This document shows positions 11,537-24,374 of a DNA stretch of 64,000 bases, piece after piece; positions within the stretch are counted from its first letter, which is position 1, and every line of letters starts with the position of its first letter. Origin of the DNA: Stenopsyche tienmushanensis (lineage: Eukaryota; Arthropoda; Insecta; Trichoptera; Stenopsychidae); contig WACJ01000523.1 of NCBI GenBank assembly GCA_008973525.1, positions 682,001 through 746,000 on the forward strand, written 5' to 3'. Position numbers and translations under genes: made by a program. Under the pieces are notes generated by a model. The model was given only the letters and a program-made list of their open reading frames with translations, did not search any database and was not told the origin of the DNA.

Positions 11537-12425
11537 GTATTCTAGACCAGAATTTAAAAAAAAACGAATTTTTTTTGCATATTTTCACAAGTTTAGACTT
11601 TTAAAAATATATCTTCAAAAGAAATTTTCAAAATTCTAATTATATGCGGTGTTATATACGTACGTACTAAAACTTGCGAAATTCCCGATTTCCTGACAAA
11701 TTATTTATTTCCGTCGCTGTAGATAAATACTTATATACTATAATACTTTGATGTGATTCATAATTATATTACGAAGGAATACAAAAATTTTGGATCCCGT
11801 ATCTATTATATATCATATCAATATTCCTATTATTAGGGTCGAGGTGTAGTAAATACATCACCGGTAGGGAAAGGTTAATATAACAATTTGAAAAACATAT
11901 ATATACTCTATATACATGTATATATAGATTAGACAGTTACTGCCCCTAGGCGTCGCCTAAGCTCACCGATTAGTAGTTACGCCACTGTTTCCATGCGTCC
12001 AGATTTCGGCGGGAATATCTCGATTTAGTAGACTTCATCGTGCTGGTGAGGTGTACGATTTCTGTTAGATAAAAATTTCAATCCAAAATAAAATCGTTAA
12101 ACGCGTTTCTCTAAAAACTATTTTTTTCAACACGGTTGACATCATATCTCATGTTTTAATTAACTGATTTACTTCAAATTTAGTATAATTTTTTCCCATA
12201 TAATATTTCATTGTTCCTACCATATTTATGTAAAAATTATATTTTTAACTATTTAAAAAAATTTAAAAAAAAAACACTGACAATTTTTGAGGTAAGGACT
12301 ATAGCGAAATATTTACTTATTTAAAATATTTTTTATTATTTTATTTTAAATTATTACAAGGGTTTAAATCATGTCAACCAGGACACGCCATTTTTCTACC
12401 CCTTACATTTTTACGTTAATTGGGA
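11537..12425 (+). mobile_element. Family Y non-autonomous element, longest copy
   Basis: The left part (GTATTCTAGACCAGAATTTA) matches 31893-32010. The right part (CAACACGGTTGACATCAT through ATTTTTCTACCCCTTACA) matches 24375-24665 and 32030-32140, and shares internal sequence with R3 copies. No coding capacity. The exact borders and target duplication are not resolved. Confidence 0.6.
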
Positions 12426-14890
12426 GCTACTGCTGTCTAAATAGTGATATTAGTATGTAAAATGTCATCCAAATATGAAATTTTTCTAGAAATCGACATC
12501 AGATGCATTAATATGATTCAATTGTGGCCATAAAAAGCCACTAATCATTGGTTAGTATCGATCAGTATCCATAATAGCAGCATTTCTTTAAAAAAATACA
12601 CAAAATGCATTCAAAGCAGTAACATCTTTCCTGAACCTATTGATGAATCTATCCATTGTAAAATAAGCTTTCACTTGAAATTCATTCATTGTTTGTTATT
12701 TGATTTTAATGGCCAGCCAGTGCTCCAAAAGTATTGCGTAAAATGCTTACAATTACAATGTATATGCAAATTATAAAATGCTGAAGAAATCATTTGTGCA
12801 AATATTTGCGTTGTTGTAATGTCATGTACTTTTTTAATCGTGTGGGACTTATCATGAATATTATTTTCGGTATTCCCTGAATGGTAGTGATTGCCATCTT
12901 CATTGCAAATTGCAAGTTTGGACCTTTACACATCCATTTTTATTATAATGTTGTAATATCATTGACATGATTAATGATACGCACAGCTATTTTACCAGCA
13001 AAATAGATTGCAACAAAGTATAGCATTTGAATTGCAGTGCAAATATCTGCTTCATTTTTTAGCTTAGAACAATATGCTTCCCGCAACTTATAATTGGTAT
13101 TTCAAACTGACATTGAACTAAAAATAATCGTGCTGTTATCAGTGGTTTGACAGTAATGATCGATTAATTTAGTAACACTTGATTTGGCGATTTCAAAACA
13201 TAAATATGATTCAACATGATGGGATATTTCAGAAGTTTGTTCATAATATCCAGGCTCGAATCCAAATTGAAAAGCGTTCTAGATATCAATCATCGTTATT
13301 AACTAGAATTAATGCACATGTAAACATGAAAGCCGCCATTTCGACCCCGTCGCAATTTGGCGCAGAAAATTCATTTTCCATTAGGCACGACCCATATTAT
13401 TTGTGTAGATCGTTTCTGTACCTTTTTTTACGACCCCTTGGCATGCCATGTGACTATCAGCCTCGATCTGATCACAGGCCAAGCCGACGGATGAGGGAAC
13501 AACATCGAAATATGAAAATGTCACTCGATTCTTAATTGTAATTGCAATGGCGGTCGTTCGCGAGCATTTTATGAAACCATCATCGCTTGTCATTTCGACT
13601 TAATTACAGCGAATTGAGGAATAATCTGATATGTTATACAATATAATTAATTAAATTTAAACAAATCTTTAATCTGGGGACTAATTATAATTGGTAGTAT
13701 TAAGATTTGAGTCATAAAGCGCCGGTGTTAAGTAGTATCGTAAAAAATGGACCCGTGTATGGGAATCCCAAAATATATATTGAACACTACATCTTAACCA
13801 ATACTTAGGAAACTTGAAAGGCATTGAAAGGTATAATACAGAATGCTCCAAATAAGAAAAAGAGATTAATATGTATTTCCAAGAACAAAGATGATGGTAA
13901 AGGACGTCAGATACGACCAACCGTAATCGCAATTATCTTATAATATTTTCCACAGGTTGAACTTATACCACCACAACATAACCTAAATATAGTCATCAAT
14001 AATTTATGATGTATGATTATGACATTTATGTGCATTACAATTGCTATTAAAATATCATAATCTTACAAATCCTTATATAAATTCTAAGGGTGTAGTGAAT
14101 GAATGCCGATTTTGATTTAAACGCTACATACGTGATATTTTAAATATTTTGTATTTACATATAACTTCTTTGTGCATCGGTGGTTAGAAATGCTAGTGCT
14201 ATTTCCACTTTGGATACAGTGACCATGTGTTCTCGTCGAACGACTGGTTTCTTGAGCCATTAAATAGTAGTAAAATGTTAATTCCTTTCCCAACATTTTA
14301 TGGGCGTCTATTTATGTTTATGTTCTGAGACTGAAAACATGCAATATTGTCAAATTTTGCATCGTGTGGCGAAAATATTCAAATATAAAGATTTAGATTC
14401 AAACGATACAACCAATTTGATGATTTATCGTAATCTATAAAAAAAAATAGTAGTGCTTCAGAAACATTTTTTTTAATGAATTGTTATGGTGATAGATTAA
14501 GTATAATGATATCAAGAGCGGACAATAATCGATTAATAACATCGATACAGCCAATAAAAGACTTCGTTTGAAGTAGATCATGCTATTAATTTGGTTATAT
14601 TAAGAATTACGAGGTATTATCAATCATAAACATCTATGCTGGAACCCAAAAAGTAGACCAAAACAAGACAGTACCTAATCCAAAATCAAATTTATTATAA
14701 GATTGTCGTAATATCAGCATTTAAGATATGAAGAAATCGATCCAAATTCAACAATGATCTACTTGTATCCAAAATCCATCCATTTTCTACTAGTTATGTA
14801 TGGTCTGAAAAAAAATCTGTAGACATTTTTCAATTGAGAATAGAATTGAGAGCATGAATTAGAAAATATGTACAATCAATCCTTCTATTG
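12426..14890. other. Intergenic, nothing recognised
   Basis: AT-rich DNA. A frame at 13179-13535 (118 codons) has no family resemblance. 13330-13600 is more GC-rich, with a CCGAC/ATGAGGG block, but I cannot assign it. Confidence 0.4.
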
Positions 14891-14899
14891 CAATTGCGA

Positions 14900-15158
14900 G
14901 AGACTTTTCGTATAGCGGTCACTTCTATAGCGTACATTTTACAAAATGTCATATTGCCATGATTTCCATGATGCCATGATTTCCTTCAAATCACAAAAAA
15001 AAAAAACAATTGAAAAAATCTAAAAATCTTCAATTTTGTATGAGTGGCTAACTTTCAATAACAATTTTTTCTATAGCGTGATTTCCTATAGGCACACTAA
15101 AGGAAAAAATCTCCCGGCCTTTGGAGCCCTAATAAGCTTACTTTCTGCATGACCCTCG
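14900..15158. mobile_element. Pogo-like MITE relic followed by an M1 end (copy c)
   Basis: 14900-15095 holds decayed pogo-type CTATAGCG repeats (TCGTATAGCGGTCACTTCTA; TTCTATAGCGTGATTTCC). It is followed at about 15107-15158 by only the right end of an M1 mariner, ending at TA 15159-15160. Confidence 0.55.
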
Positions 15159-15482
15159 TATAATGATTCTTAAAAGGTTGCTAATTTAGAACAAAAATAA
15201 GATTTACATTTTTTAGAGTTTACCTTTTCATGGAACAAAGCTAAATTTTACAATAAGCGATAGTGTTTTTACAATGTAAATCAGGAAAGTTGTACAGTCT
15301 ACCAAACTTTCAACGTTGCAAACATCAATAACATTTTCAAAACAAGGCATTAAATTAAAATCTACAAAGCTGATTTTTTATCTACAAGAAGTTATGTAAA
15401 TTATTGGTGGCTAGGGTTGAAGTTTTAGCGCCAGGCCCTTGGTTAAAGTATCACAACTTGCAAAGTATTACAATATTAAGTA

Positions 15483-16141
15483 CACTTAAAACTTTTTTTG
15501 TGCGGTTAGATGCGTTCCGCAGAAAATCGCACAAAAAGACATAGAAAAAGTGAAAATGCGTTCCATGGATTTTAAAAACCGCATAACTTTGTAAACAGCT
15601 ATATAAAATATATCCAAAATAGCACAAAAAAAGTTAATAAAAAAACAGGAAAACATTTTTGGTCAAATTTAAAGGATGTCTTGCATCATTGGTAAAATTT
15701 TAAAGATGTCTAAAACATCCACTAGAGAAATACTAATTATTTTAATTACAAACTATCATCGCTGTATGATAATTTTCGATATGAATAAAAATCGTTCTTT
15801 TCTTCGGAAGAAATAGTATACCCGGTGTCAATGTCATCATTGTTCTGTGTAGATTTTCTCTTTCCAACAAAATAAGTATTATAGTAAAAATGTCACTATA
15901 ATCCCTAACTCAAAAAAATATCACAAAATGGCAACTGTTAAAAAAAAATTCAAGCAATTTTTTGGCCTTATTTTGTCAAATTCAGCGATAGCAGATACAT
16001 GATTTACACAGTCCCAAATAATATTTTTTTTCCAAATTTCGGTTAGTGTTGATGATTTATTTTCTATTTTATACTCTTTATGAAATAAAAAATAAATAAA
16101 AACCGCATAACTTCGAAATCGCACAAAAAGAGGTTTGGGTG
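15483..16141 (+). mobile_element. R3 non-autonomous TA element, complete copy
   Basis: Starts CACTTAAAACTTTTTTTGTG after TA at 15481-15482 and ends with the inverse at 16141; the right-hand TA is mutated to CA. About 660 bp, with the same interior as the 39.8 kb copy. Confidence 0.8.
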
Positions 16142-16790
16142 CATTTCATCCGGCATTTGGTTATAAGAAATGAAACGTGGGTTTATCACAAAGATTCTGT
16201 GCTTATTTTGGAGTAAAAATATTAAGACTTTCCCTATCACTAAAATAGAAAAATCTGCATAATTGAAAAAAATAATTATTTTCTGGAACGTCATTAAAAA
16301 TTTAAAAATCAAATTATTTTTTTAAATAATTTATTTCATTCCCACTTAGGTAGATGTATGATTAAACGTTTTTCGTAATACCCTTAATGGTTCAAAGACT
16401 AACTTTTTCAGAGTTAAGTTCTTGCGTTGGTTTCTGTCTATGAATTTAGAACTATGCTTATCTATATGCAAAGTTTGCAAGGGTGAGGGCTACTACAAAT
16501 AGAAACCTTACTTGGGTCTTGAAAATTACTCTGTTACTTTGGGGGTTGTCAATCAACAGTACCGAAAATATTTTGCAATCGCTATCTTGATTCCGAGCTA
16601 AGTTTATGTATCATTTTACGATCCAACGAATGGAGATGAATTGGGGGTGTAAAATAAATAATACTAAAATTGGCAAATACGTTTCAAATGATAAGAAAGG
16701 TGTTTGTTTTATGAGAACATGGAAGTTGCGGGATAATTGATTTTGAAGAAGAGAGAAATTAGCATATGGTTTGGTGCGAATTTGGGAGCA
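16142..16790. other. Intergenic, nothing recognised
   Basis: No paired repeat, RNA gene or coding signature was seen. Confidence 0.4.
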
Positions 16791-17220
16791 TTAGGGTTTT
16801 AACGAGTTGGTTGATAAAGGCGAATCGTTAAAGCGGTCACAGTGCGTAAAAGCAGACCACCCACGGAGTCTCGTTCTGCGCTCTTCTCTCTCTCTCGCTC
16901 TCTCGCTCTTCTCTCTCTCACTTCTCTCTCTCTCTCTCTGCTCGCTTGTGCGCTCTTCCCGTCCACCAATAAAGCTACAAAAACATTGCGCACACAAAAA
17001 ACATAGAGAAATGTGCGTTCTACATTTTTGTTCTGCGGCGTTTTTGCGTGCTGCATATTTACAGAGCCGGACCACACACGTTGCACATTCATCAACCGAC
17101 CCAATCAAAATATTGCATTCACTACAGCATACATTTTCCAATAAACTTCATACACTCGCTTTTTTTTCAGGCATCATCGAGAAAAACATTATCATGTTTC
17201 GGTATAGTTGGTGAGTTACT
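16791..17220. promoter_or_regulatory. Unusual island: Ci/Gli site, GA tract, mini-exon signals
   Basis: This transposon-free, GC-richer island contains a perfect GACCACCCA (Ci/Gli) at 16855-16863 and then a CT tract at 16878-16942. Read on the minus strand, the tract is interrupted GAGAG, the GAGA-factor site found in Drosophila Polycomb response elements. At its right end are splice-like signals around 17171-17210. Long overlapping open frames here on both strands encode RERERE-type repeats from the simple sequence, so I do not call them genes. The regulatory role is inferred. Confidence 0.4.
17171..17210 (+). other. Candidate 40-nt mini-exon
   Basis: A 40-base segment lies between a strong 3' splice signal (TTTTTTTTCAG ending at 17170) and a strong 5' splice signal (TTG followed by GTGAGT at 17211). 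It could be an exon of a non-coding transcript. Both signals are short enough to arise by chance in AT-rich DNA. Confidence 0.25.
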
Positions 17221-17229
17221 GGACTTTTA

Positions 17230-17945
17230 TTAAAATCCATTCATGGATTTTTTTAACCATTTGAATTATTAGCATATTTAATCATCTGGATTTCCAATTA
17301 AAGAGCTCCTCCATATTTTTTTAATGAGAAGAAAAATAAAATAATTGAAAGTAATTATTTTATTTTGAACACCCATATTTTGATAAATAATAAAGTCTAT
17401 CTGTTCGTTATACAAACCGTTCAATATATCTGTTAAATGGGCGTTTCTCAGTAAACTGGACTTATTGGTAGTTTATTAAATCGTAATTTTAGATAATGGA
17501 TTATTTTAATGCTATTTTTTACAAAGTAAGAATTTAATTAAAATTTTCGAAATACATAAATATTTTCAGTCACGCCACTGCCGCGCTGAGAATTTATTAG
17601 AGCCGCCACTGTCCTCATGAGAATTTCCTATAGAAAGTATTTCACCGGCGGTCAAGATCGCTACTGCAATATTATTTATACATCATTAAGCTTAGGTAAC
17701 ATATTGCAGTGGCTTCCAAATATTTTTTGTGCCCTCTTTTTGGCTTATAAAATTGATTTATGGCCTTTATTTGAATAATGAAATTTGAAGAACATTGATT
17801 TGATAAATAATAAAAAGCGAGCCCGGGGCTCATAGGTTAGGTGGATCCGGCCTGGTGTTGAATATTGTATTAGCGCCACTGCAGTGCTGCTACACCGGAA
17901 GTGGAACCGTTACTTAGGGACCACCCGGTCAGAGGGCCATGCACT
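17230..17945. other. Intergenic, nothing recognised
   Basis: AT-rich at left. A near-match to the Ci/Gli nonamer (GACCACCCG) lies at 17919-17927. Confidence 0.4.
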
Positions 17946-17947
17946 CT

Positions 17948-18045
17948 GCCTTCCTACCTTCCTACCTTCCTACCTTCCTACTTTCCTACCTTCCATACCT
18001 TCCATACCGACCCTGTCTTCCTACCTTCATTCATTCCATTCGTTA
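17948..18045 (+). repeat. Microsatellite of CTTCCTAC units
   Basis: Imperfect tandem copies of the octamer TACCTTCC, degenerating to CATTCATTCC at the right. The units are too short, and lack spacers, for any array system. Confidence 0.9.
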
Positions 18046-18404
18046 TTTATGATCTTGGACACGGCACTGCCACTGGGAACAAATCGGAACCGACCGGAGC
18101 GGACAAACCTGGAGATGCATTATTGAGTCGTCCTCGGGAGCAGATGACGCTTCGTTATTGATTAATCATCACTTCCTTTCACTTAATAATAAAGCATTTT
18201 ATAACAAGCATTTATATAGCTTACATATTTTCCTCATTGCTAAAAATCGTGATCTTCTTCAATACGAATTTAATATTGGTGGTTGTTTCTCATCAGCGAA
18301 TTTAGATGGTATTTACATTAAGATGAGAACCGGAAAGGCTAGCTATTAAAGAACTTTGTTAAATTTAAAAGATTCTCAACCTTGCAGAATATCAAAAAAA
18401 TGCA

Positions 18405-18815
18405 ATAAATTTATCCATCATAAAACATTAAAATGGTTCATTAAAACACTTAATGTAACGCGAGATCCCAAGCAGATTCCTCAGGATGAGCACTATCGGA
18501 AGTGGATCCTGATGAAGAAAGCCCAAAAAGAGGATGATGAGAGACCGAATCGCAGTAGCATAGGACTCCGCTATCTGCATCAGCTTCGGCTGACGACGAC
18601 AAATCAAAACATTATATTTTTTATACGTATTTATTACCAGCGACGATAAAGCAAATGTATTCTCCATGAACATGAAGCCCGAAATAACATTTATAATGAC
18701 TAGTCAATATTTAATTAATTAATTAATTGAAACTCGCAGAGATTATATCAACCCTGATGATGCAATATTGCATCTCTTTCGCTCCAATCAAATGACGTTT
18801 AATCGAGCGACGACT
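18405..18815 (+). mobile_element. Repeat K, copy 1
   Basis: About 400 bases closely match 24986-25413. Both copies keep a readable stretch with HYRKWILM, AQKEDDERPNRS and HQLRLTTTN, so it may be the 3' piece of a once-coding element. I do not recognise the family. The tail reads ATCAACCCTGATGATGCA in both copies. This copy has an expanded AATTAATT run at 18712-18730. Confidence 0.7.
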
Positions 18816-18984
18816 TAATAAATAAATATGTTAAAAACTCTCTAACATATTTATACATTTAAATTAATTCCAGATTCTCAATGGTTCTCCAATTGACAAA
18901 TAAATAATTTGCAGGACATCTCCCAGATCAAGACTTCACTGTGTATTGAATACAACACCGGTTGCATACATTGCCTTTTTCCAT

Positions 18985-19215
18985 TTGTTAAAAGATGTGA
19001 ATGTGTGTTGTGTAATATATAATAAAATAGGCTTGCTATGTGTAATTATTTTATGTGCACTACAATACATTCAGTAAAGGCGACCTGGCGCATGCGTATA
19101 GACGCACTAGCGCACGACACACTATGAACAATTAAACTTCTCTTTTCGATCAACTGCCGCTTGGAGTTTCACTTTTCGTGACGTTCAAGCAAAACTTGTC
19201 CTACCACGTTTATAC
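18985..19215 (+). mobile_element. Repeat R5, copy 1
   Basis: The hallmark is TGTGTAATATATAATAAAAT, followed by CATGCGTATAGACGCA-like sequence and TTTCACTTTTCGTGACGTTC. The complete-looking partner is the inverted copy at 43660-43920; partial copies are at 29636 and 37570. The class is undetermined: the AATAAA and compact length would fit a solo LTR, but I see no LTR ends. Confidence 0.65.
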
Positions 19216-19239
19216 AAGTTTTCCTTTAATAATATGTAG

Positions 19240-19615
19240 CGTATCTTATATAATTATAAAATAATAAGCCGACCCAACCGGCATAAGCCCGCAAAGAAAA
19301 AAGACAACAATATTTTTGACCGATTGTGAAATTTAAACAACCCGCCCGATCAGTCTTTATCGGACAACTTCTTTTTGTAATAAGAGTTCGTAATCGTTCT
19401 GTAAATATGTTCAAGAATGGCGTCCGAACGCGAGGCATCCATTCGTCATGTCAGCGGTCCGAAAAGCGGACCGGTTGGATACGCAGACCTCGTGGCCACT
19501 CCGTCCTCTTTTAGAGCCTTTTGCGGCGTTTTTTATTGTCTGTACGATCACGGAAGCTCCCTCAGAGGCTAACTTACATAGGATTGTAGTAACTCTATAT
19601 CATATGGTCGACCAC
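19240..19615. repeat. Repeat Q, copy 1
   Basis: Contains the palindrome GGTCCGAAAAGCGGACC. It is inverted relative to 35440-35640 and shares GAAGCTCCCTCAGAGG-type sequence with 34795-34870. Class unknown. Confidence 0.65.
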
Positions 19616-20285
19616 TGTGCTTTATGTTTTAGCAGCTCGTATGGTTTCGTTTAAATTTTGCCACCTAAAATCTTACCGTTGTTAACGAAGGAGCAGACTT
19701 CTTAAGAGTAGAATCTAACCTGGATTTGATATTGGTTGGATATAGTATTTTTTTAAAACAGTAACCATCATCACTACGTTAGGTCGGGTACTTTTGGGAC
19801 TATCTACCTATATTATTTAAAATATTTAATATATATTGCATTTATAATAGTATTAGTTAACTTTTTTTGGCAAATTAAATACTTGCTACGGGCGCTTTAT
19901 ACCCTCATTACGGCTCTGGATTATGCCTCCTTGATTTCCTTGAGGAAGCTCAAAATAGACGTCAATGGCTACAAGAGCTATACATACAGGTAGCGGCAGG
20001 GAAACTACCTTATTTTAAAAGTGAATAACACAAACAGTATAGGAGATATCAGTTTAGTTATTTATTCCATATTATGGACAGATATTTAAAGATCTTGTTT
20101 ATTATATTTTAAAAGTAATACCTTTACGGTGGCTTCCGTTCTGATGAATGCATTGCGATAATCGATTTTGAAGCTTCTCACTAGGGTGCGGCAGGGGAAC
20201 TTCTTTATTTGAAATGCGCGCCTTGAACCGATGGTTATTCCGAAAAGGTTCAAAGAGCAAAACCTAACGTGTGACTATTTAGTGC
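19616..20285. other. Intergenic with small repeat ends
   Basis: The phrase GCGGCAGGGAAACTACCTTA at about 19993 recurs in diverged form at 20190 and 36085. These look like termini of one unclassified repeat family. Nothing else was seen. Confidence 0.4.
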
Positions 20286-20380
20286 AGTGATTCTCAACCT
20301 TTTTGAAGTCACGGTGCACTTTTGACCATGGGAAAAAGTGGCGGTGCATCAGAATTAAGAAGTCGAAAAAATTTGTGTAC
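20286..20380 (+). mobile_element. hAT-type element end
   Basis: CAGTGATTCTCAACCTTTTT, followed by GAAGTCACGGTGCACTTTT, is the typical terminus of hAT elements of the CAGTGNTTCTCAACC type. No matching right end was found. A second possible end is at 62679. Confidence 0.6.
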
Positions 20381-20639
20381 ATAGACATAATTTTTATTAC
20401 ATATTTAAAAAAATAATATTTACATACCATTTTTTTACATATTTTCTTTTTATGTCAAATTATATAAAAAATGTTTAACATTGAAAATATATTTAGTTAG
20501 TTAATTTTTCCCTAGAAACAATTTTATATTTATGCGCATTTTATTAAAAATATTTGCTCTGTTTAAGTGGTAAATATAGGTTGGGGGGGAGGGGTGTCCG
20601 CACTCTATGTAAGAGTCTATTGTGACAATAAAATCAAAA

Positions 20640-21640
20640 GTTTATGGTGGCTTTAAAAAAAACACAATTTATCGGCTTTAAATCCTATATCTTAAAATAG
20701 ACATCAAGGACCTCCAATTTACTATAAGTCGCAGTACAAAACACTTAAAAAACTAATAACACTTGCCTGAGTATCGACGCTGCATGACGTTCAGGATAGA
20801 TCCTGGAGTACGGGACGCATTCTGGAACAACACTGCACTTTATTTATTAAGATATATCCCTCTGACGATTAAGCCAAACCGTATAACCTAAGAACCGAAC
20901 ACGCACTGATTGTCGCCTAGCTTAATTCGACGGTTCAACTGAGCGTACGAATATAAATGTATTAATACTAAATGAAAATTATTATGAAAAACTATTGAAA
21001 GAATGCATGAGATTCTCTCTGAGATGAGCTCTTTTGATATATTCCCAAAAATATTTTTGTCAAATTTGAAATTCATTAAAAAATAATATATTTATACAAC
21101 GAAAAGGATGGTGATTTTTTTTGAAAAATAATATTTTTGGGAATATATCGCAGCAGCTTATTTAATCCCATGATTTTAAAAAAATAGTTTTTCTTATAAA
21201 TATTAATAATTTATCATAAATGCGTTTCAATTTGTCCGTCCAGTTTAGGCGTCGAGTTTATGCTATGCAACAATATTCGGTGCAGAGCTATATTTTATTT
21301 TGACAGGTTAGGATGTGCATGTGCGTATGTTAAGTGATATTTTTTAATACACAGAGTGTTGTTGTGTTCCCGAATGTGATCCGTGTTCCAGACTGTATCC
21401 TGATCGTCATGCAGCTAAAATATTGAGGCAAGTAGTCATAGTTTTTAAGTATATTGTAATACGATTATTAGGTTTATTATCGAAATGTTTAATGTTGAAC
21501 AATTGCATTGAGATTTCAAGAACACAGATCGGAAATAATACTCATAGTGGATTAGAAAATCAAGATGTCTATTTTAAGATGTAGGATTTAGGTCCGATTT
21601 TTATATCATTTTTTTAAAGTCACGACTAACATTCAAATGT
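20640..21640. repeat. Long inverted repeat (fold-back element)
   Basis: The left arm, from about 20650 to 20860, is complementary with mismatches to about 21340-21635. Paired blocks include AAATCCTATATCTTAAAATA at 20684 with its inverse at 21567, and GCTGCATGACGTTCAGGATA at 20779 with its inverse near 21400. The centre is AT-rich without coding capacity. It resembles a fold-back DNA transposon. Confidence 0.65.
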
Positions 21641-22560
21641 ATATGTAAAATACGATATTCGGAAGTGATTCATTTAGCATTTCATAGCTAAAAGCTTCAT
21701 TAAGCATCAGTTTTTCCTTAGATTAAAGAAAATATATCATTTTAAAAATATATCATCAGCTAAATAATTGGACTAAAATGTGTCAAATATTTAATTTCAG
21801 GTATGAAATCGTATTTAATATAAAAGCAATCCGCAATTGTTTGATTACGAAATCGAACAGCCTTGATCAATCAATAGTCTTGAGTTTGGATGGATGTTGT
21901 AAAAAATTGTACAGTGTGGTTCAAAAGAACTGCTGGTGAACCAAATTCCAAAGGTGTCCAGGACTTCAAAATTCATGCAGTAAGAGCCCTTCAGGTAAGG
22001 ATAATAAGACTTACAAGATAAATTTGAGCTATCATTTAATTTGTCATCTAAAATATACACACAAAATATTTGGTCTAATGGATGTTTAAATTCTTTGTTT
22101 TAGGTAAGTCTTTCGAATAGCGCAATATCAATCTGAAATACTGAAGTTTTCAAATATACTCATACTTTGAGTTAAATACATAATGCGTAAAAATACGTAA
22201 AACCGAAACATAAATATTCTTCAGAATATTGTCGAAACTTTAGTGGGTATTATCCAAAATAGGCCTCATTGGACCATGGTTTTTTGAGGAAAACCATCAG
22301 ATACTTATAGTAAATTTTATTCCTTATGTTCACATGATTGAAGAGTTTTTTTTTATTAATTCCTATTCTCGAATACATAAGGATATATTAGGGATATACA
22401 TTAAAGTGCGAATTAGATATCCATTTGAGCGTGACGTAGGTCTTCACCCTTGTGAGGAAATGAGAGACTATATAAGGGTATTTTCAGTAGAATCAATATG
22501 GTTATTTCGATGCGATATGATAAAGATTATATGGATAAATCCTGGAATGGACGCATTATG
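21641..22560. other. Intergenic, nothing recognised
   Basis: Open frames at 21845-22060 (minus) and 22334-22561 (plus) show no family features. A short GATGAT run ends the segment. Confidence 0.4.
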
Positions 22561-22920
22561 ATGTTGATGATGATGATGTAAATCGAAGCCCAATTCGTCC
22601 CTGTCTTCCGAGCCCGTCCAAGCAACCGTATAAATCGATTATCCGACCAATACCTTCGTGTAATACAAATATTTAGACAAAACTCTTATCGATAAAAAGC
22701 CGTTTTCGCCCGGACAGGGGCGGTGCGTGGTGCGAAGGTGTAATTTTCCATGCACACGTCTATAATTCAAAGGCGACCATTAGTGCCGCGGTCATCGTAA
22801 AGTGAGCCGTTCGACCATGGCCAGCCACCCTTTATCATAATTAGGCCACCTGATGCGACTCACAGGTCAACCTGAACTTTGGACACGTTACTAGACTTAT
22901 GAATATCCCTTAAATGCGCG
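22561..22920. promoter_or_regulatory. Transposon-free GC-richer island with DRE
   Basis: It contains the perfect DREF-type octamer TATCGATA at 22687-22694, a GACCATGGCCAGCC stretch, an E-box CACCTG and no paired repeats. I read it as a candidate regulatory element from composition and motifs only. Confidence 0.3.
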
Positions 22921-24374
22921 TTTAAAAATCATTTTCATTAAATAGAGACGCGTACACCATGATTTTTATAAGGCCATATAAAAACGCAGGATTCTCACGC
23001 TAAAAGGGTACAAATGACCGCAAAAGGTTAAACATTGACGTGGGATCCTTCAGGACCTATCCATAAATGTGTTTGAAAGAATTAAACAAACAGATTGCTC
23101 CATAAATCCGATACGGTATTTACAATATCTGTAGATACCCGGAAACGGTTCTAAAATCTTAACACAATCGATTTAGAACGATTCCAATTTGCTCCCAAAA
23201 TACAAATTTGTACTTCAATATCTGTCAAAGCATGGCAAATTGATATTGAATTTGTATTTGACAAATACGTGATTGATGATGATTTACTTTATATGATTAA
23301 AAAATGTTAAAATAGATCATATAAGCATAGTATATTACTGCTAAATTGTATTACAACATGTATAACTTGCGTGCTATACTTACTCAAATTATATATCATT
23401 GTGAGCATAAAAGTTTTATACTCTGGGATTTTATATCGTGTATTTGCATATTTAGGCTATTCTATATGTGTATTATATATGATCAAAAATCAATCATATT
23501 TGAAGTAAACGATGTTTAATATAAAAATGTTCTAATAAGTTAACGTAAAAAAATAGTGGTCAAATGGTAAGAATAACCCATATCGTAATAAAAAGCCATT
23601 GGGCAAACCAACAATAAAATAGACACCCTGATTGAATAACTTTAACTATTGACGGAAAGTCTTTGATGTTGTAGTTTTTTGAATTTTTGAAGTTTTTCAT
23701 CTTAAATTATGATGATGTTGATGGTTGATACCAAGGCTTCAAATCTGTATATAACATAATATATTACTAATAAATACAATATATATGAATGATTATAAAA
23801 TTTATTATATTTTTGCACTAATTATATAATAGCATAATAATGAATATGCACATTAATACAATATGCTCAAATTTAAGTTTTAAAATGATATCTGTATGTT
23901 TTAAGCTCAAATCTTCGCATAGTGGATGAGTGTATATATTGGTAATTTAAAAATATTGATAATCTCCCTACTTATCCATTACATGTATCATAATTTTATT
24001 ACAAATATGTCTTATAATGATAAGAATTTATCTGGTATTAAATTGGATTTATCAGAAATTAGCGAGTAATTTTACTTTATATTTAAAAAAAAATGTATAA
24101 TGAGATATCGCACAATCGAAAATGTATCTAAATTTGAAAGAAAAGCAGCAAAAACAAAGAAAATAAAGCAAATCTAGTAATGGATATGACGTATATCAAA
24201 CATCTTGTGTTCAAATCCCAAGCGAAGATGAATAAAATCGATAATAATTACTCAAGATCTAATGAAAAGTAGTAAAATAAATATTATTATTCTAATCTAG
24301 TATTCTAGTACATATTCTAATTTAATTTTTTTTATAAAATCGGTCTTTAATATATTTAAAAAAATATTGATTGA
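22921..24374. other. AT-rich intergenic DNA with a possible SINE relic
   Basis: There are no genes. Around 24140-24235 is a sequence with a tRNA B-box-like GTTCAAATCC at 24209-24218, followed by AAGCGAAGATG, as in tRNA-derived SINEs. No clear A box. Confidence 0.35.

Noticed and set aside
13179..13535. 118-codon plus-strand frame
   Set aside because: No motif or family resemblance, and an overlapping antisense frame. The length is compatible with chance in 64 kb.
16791..17214. Three overlapping frames of 101 to 135 codons on both strands
   Set aside because: They are created by the CT/GA simple repeat, which lacks stops in several frames. The peptides are RERERE and SLSLSL runs.
17948..18045. 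Tandem repeats as a possible CRISPR-like array
   Set aside because: Eight-base units without spacers in an animal genome are a plain microsatellite.
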